In this document: positions 62,947-64,000 of the stretch, in pieces
How the letters are laid out: every line of letters begins with the position of its first letter
Numbering within the stretch: position 1 is the stretch's first letter
NCBI GenBank assembly: GCA_016841875.1
Contig: JAENYG010000008.1
Location: 7,950 to 71,949 of the forward strand
Length of the DNA stretch: 64,000 nt
Direction: 5' to 3'
From: Syntrophomonas sp.
Lineage (GTDB): Bacteria > Bacillota > Syntrophomonadia > Syntrophomonadales > Syntrophomonadaceae
Notes under the pieces: generated by a model
The model's database searches: none
The model's input: only the letters and a program-made list of their open reading frames with translations
What the model was told of the DNA's origin: nothing
Position numbers and translations under genes: made by a program

Positions 62947-64000
62947 TTAACGATAGTTTCTAATTCGAACTGATCTGCTTCTTGGTGAACGCTTCTTGAT
63001 GATTCTTAGAACGATATACCTCAGACCACTTTTGAGTATTGCTTGTGCTCTTTTGTTCTTGCAGGTTATGTATACCAGGATTATGAAGAAAAACCACTTA
63101 AATAAGCTTGATGCGCCATCCACAAAAGACCCGGTCCAGTATGGTTTTAATTCTACAGAATCGGCAGCCACTAGATCGACACTACCAATTTCTTCATTCT
63201 GCTTATATATTTTGCAGACACCCAGCAGGTCGCCTTTTTCAACTGGAGCTGACACCTCTGAGTATGGCAAAATGCTGCATCTTAGCTGAGACCTTTCTTC
63301 CGGTGCAGCGGCTACTAATATATCTCCTGATGGTCGTACGATAACAGTTTTAGCCTGTCCCCCGGTAACCTTTACCAGCAATGGATCTTCACTGGTTGGT
63401 AGTTCTGTCATCTGGTAATTGGTAAATCCATAATCCAACATCTGGATTATATCATCATAAACACTTGGTGAATTCAGGCAAACCGCAATCAATATCATAT
63501 TGTCCTTTTGAGCGGCCCCTACCACGCAATTACCTGCTTCTCGAGTATATCCGGTTTTAATACCTAATGCTCCCGTATAGCGATAGAGTAACCGGTTTTG
63601 ATTCCATAAGCTGCGTTGTTCCTCACTATCGGGTGGACCTGTAATAATAATATTCTGGGTGCTGACCACCTCTCGAAATATTGGATCTTGTAGTGCCGTT
63701 CTGCTTAACAGGGCCAGGTCATAGGCACTGGTGTAATGTTCTTCTGCTTGCAGACCGTGAGGGTTGCAGAAATGGGTATCTTCCATCCCCAGTTCATCTG
63801 CTCGCTGGTTCATAAGGTCTACAAAGTCTTCTACATCAGATGAAACACTCTCAGCCAGTGCCACCGCCGCATCATTAGCTGAAGGCAGCATGCAGGCATA
63901 TAGCAGTTCCCGTCGGGTTAATGTTTCTCCCGGCTGGAGATATATACTGCATTCAGGAGTAGCGGCAGCATTTTCACTAACTTCCACCACTTGATCCAGA
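62947..64000 (-). CDS. D-alanyl-D-alanine carboxypeptidase (5' truncated by the window)
   Basis: The frame runs off the right edge, so the N-terminus and the catalytic SxxK motif are outside. The visible part begins in the region before SVS-type motifs: the SxN motif is in MLPSANDAAVALAES and the KTG motif in ALGIKTGYTREAGNC. Next come a beta-rich PBP5-C-like domain (about 210-290) and a transmembrane segment (about 305-325) with a basic tail for membrane attachment. The protein trims pentapeptides in peptidoglycan; in spore formers DacF/DacB-like members also act on the cortex. A palindrome follows its stop codon, then the group IIC intron. Confidence 0.9.
   Translation of the reverse strand, partial: LDQVVEVSENAAATPECSIYLQPGETLTRRELLYACMLPSANDAAVALAESVSSDVEDFVDLMNQRADELGMEDTHFCNPHGLQAEEHYTSAYDLALLSRTALQDPIFREVVSTQNIIITGPPDSEEQRSLWNQNRLLYRYTGALGIKTGYTREAGNCVVGAAQKDNMILIAVCLNSPSVYDDIIQMLDYGFTNYQMTELPTSEDPLLVKVTGGQAKTVIVRPSGDILVAAAPEERSQLRCSILPYSEVSAPVEKGDLLGVCKIYKQNEEIGSVDLVAADSVELKPYWTGSFVDGASSLFKWFFFIILVYITCKNKRAQAILKSGLRYIVLRIIKKRSPRSRSVRIRNYR

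Noticed and set aside
62602-62973. 123-codon plus-strand frame near the right end
   Set aside because: It lies across the group IIC intron and palindrome on the opposite strand; the intron RNA explains the sequence.

Overview
The window looks like chromosomal DNA of an endospore-forming, anaerobic Clostridia-type Firmicute. The evidence is a complete gerA-B-C germination operon, a GerMN lipoprotein, Gram-positive ribosome binding sites with frequent TTG/GTG starts, a two-copy 2-hydroxyacyl-CoA dehydratase-type activase, a nickel lactate racemase beside a lactate/glycolate oxidase, and cytosolic chemoreceptors. The moderate G+C and gene mix would suit a Syntrophomonadaceae-like organism, but that placement is inference. 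I see no tRNA, rRNA, CRISPR array, prophage or replication origin.

Layout. 0-14 kb: a PRC-barrel/VanW pair, a YkvI-like permease, an HtrA protease, a MutS2 relative without its Smr nuclease domain, a run of secreted or membrane proteins of unknown function, then a PII protein and ammonium transporter. 14-19 kb: a papain-type protease with a chagasin-type inhibitor on the same strand, and an NlpC/P60 hydrolase. 19-27 kb: an old-yellow-enzyme-type oxidoreductase, a PhzF protein, topoisomerase III with a small upstream partner, a lipoprotein, a 274-bp highly structured element, a nitroreductase, and an XRE regulator pair with visible operators. 27-40 kb: gerA/gerB/gerC, a 55-residue zinc-ribbon protein, a DEAD-box helicase, transporters, a membrane serine protease, GerMN, a metallo-hydrolase, and a chemoreceptor whose sensor is a Rossmann domain. 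40-45 kb: a 1441-residue CoA-enzyme activase divergent from a TetR regulator with two matching palindromes. 45-54 kb: a second trypsin-like protease, a MEDS/PAS histidine kinase, and a divergent hybrid kinase overlapping a response regulator-GGDEF gene. 54-64 kb: a B12-type radical SAM protein, MurB, LarA divergent from GlcD/GlcF, a cytosolic chemoreceptor, a short group IIC intron, and a partial D-Ala-D-Ala carboxypeptidase.

How genes work together. LarA plus GlcD/GlcF would racemise lactate and oxidise it to pyruvate. AmtB plus PII control ammonium uptake, although this PII lacks the usual uridylylated tyrosine. The protease/inhibitor pair looks like a self-protection module. The TetR gene probably controls the activase.

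The most unusual material is non-coding or in domain architecture. It comprises the ORF-less group IIC intron seated on a perfect palindrome, several REP-like palindromes with GGTRCCAGGYACC or GGGGACGTTC cores, the 274-bp structured element, a folded element followed by two tandem terminators upstream of the MutS2-like gene, and the Rossmann-chemoreceptor fusion.
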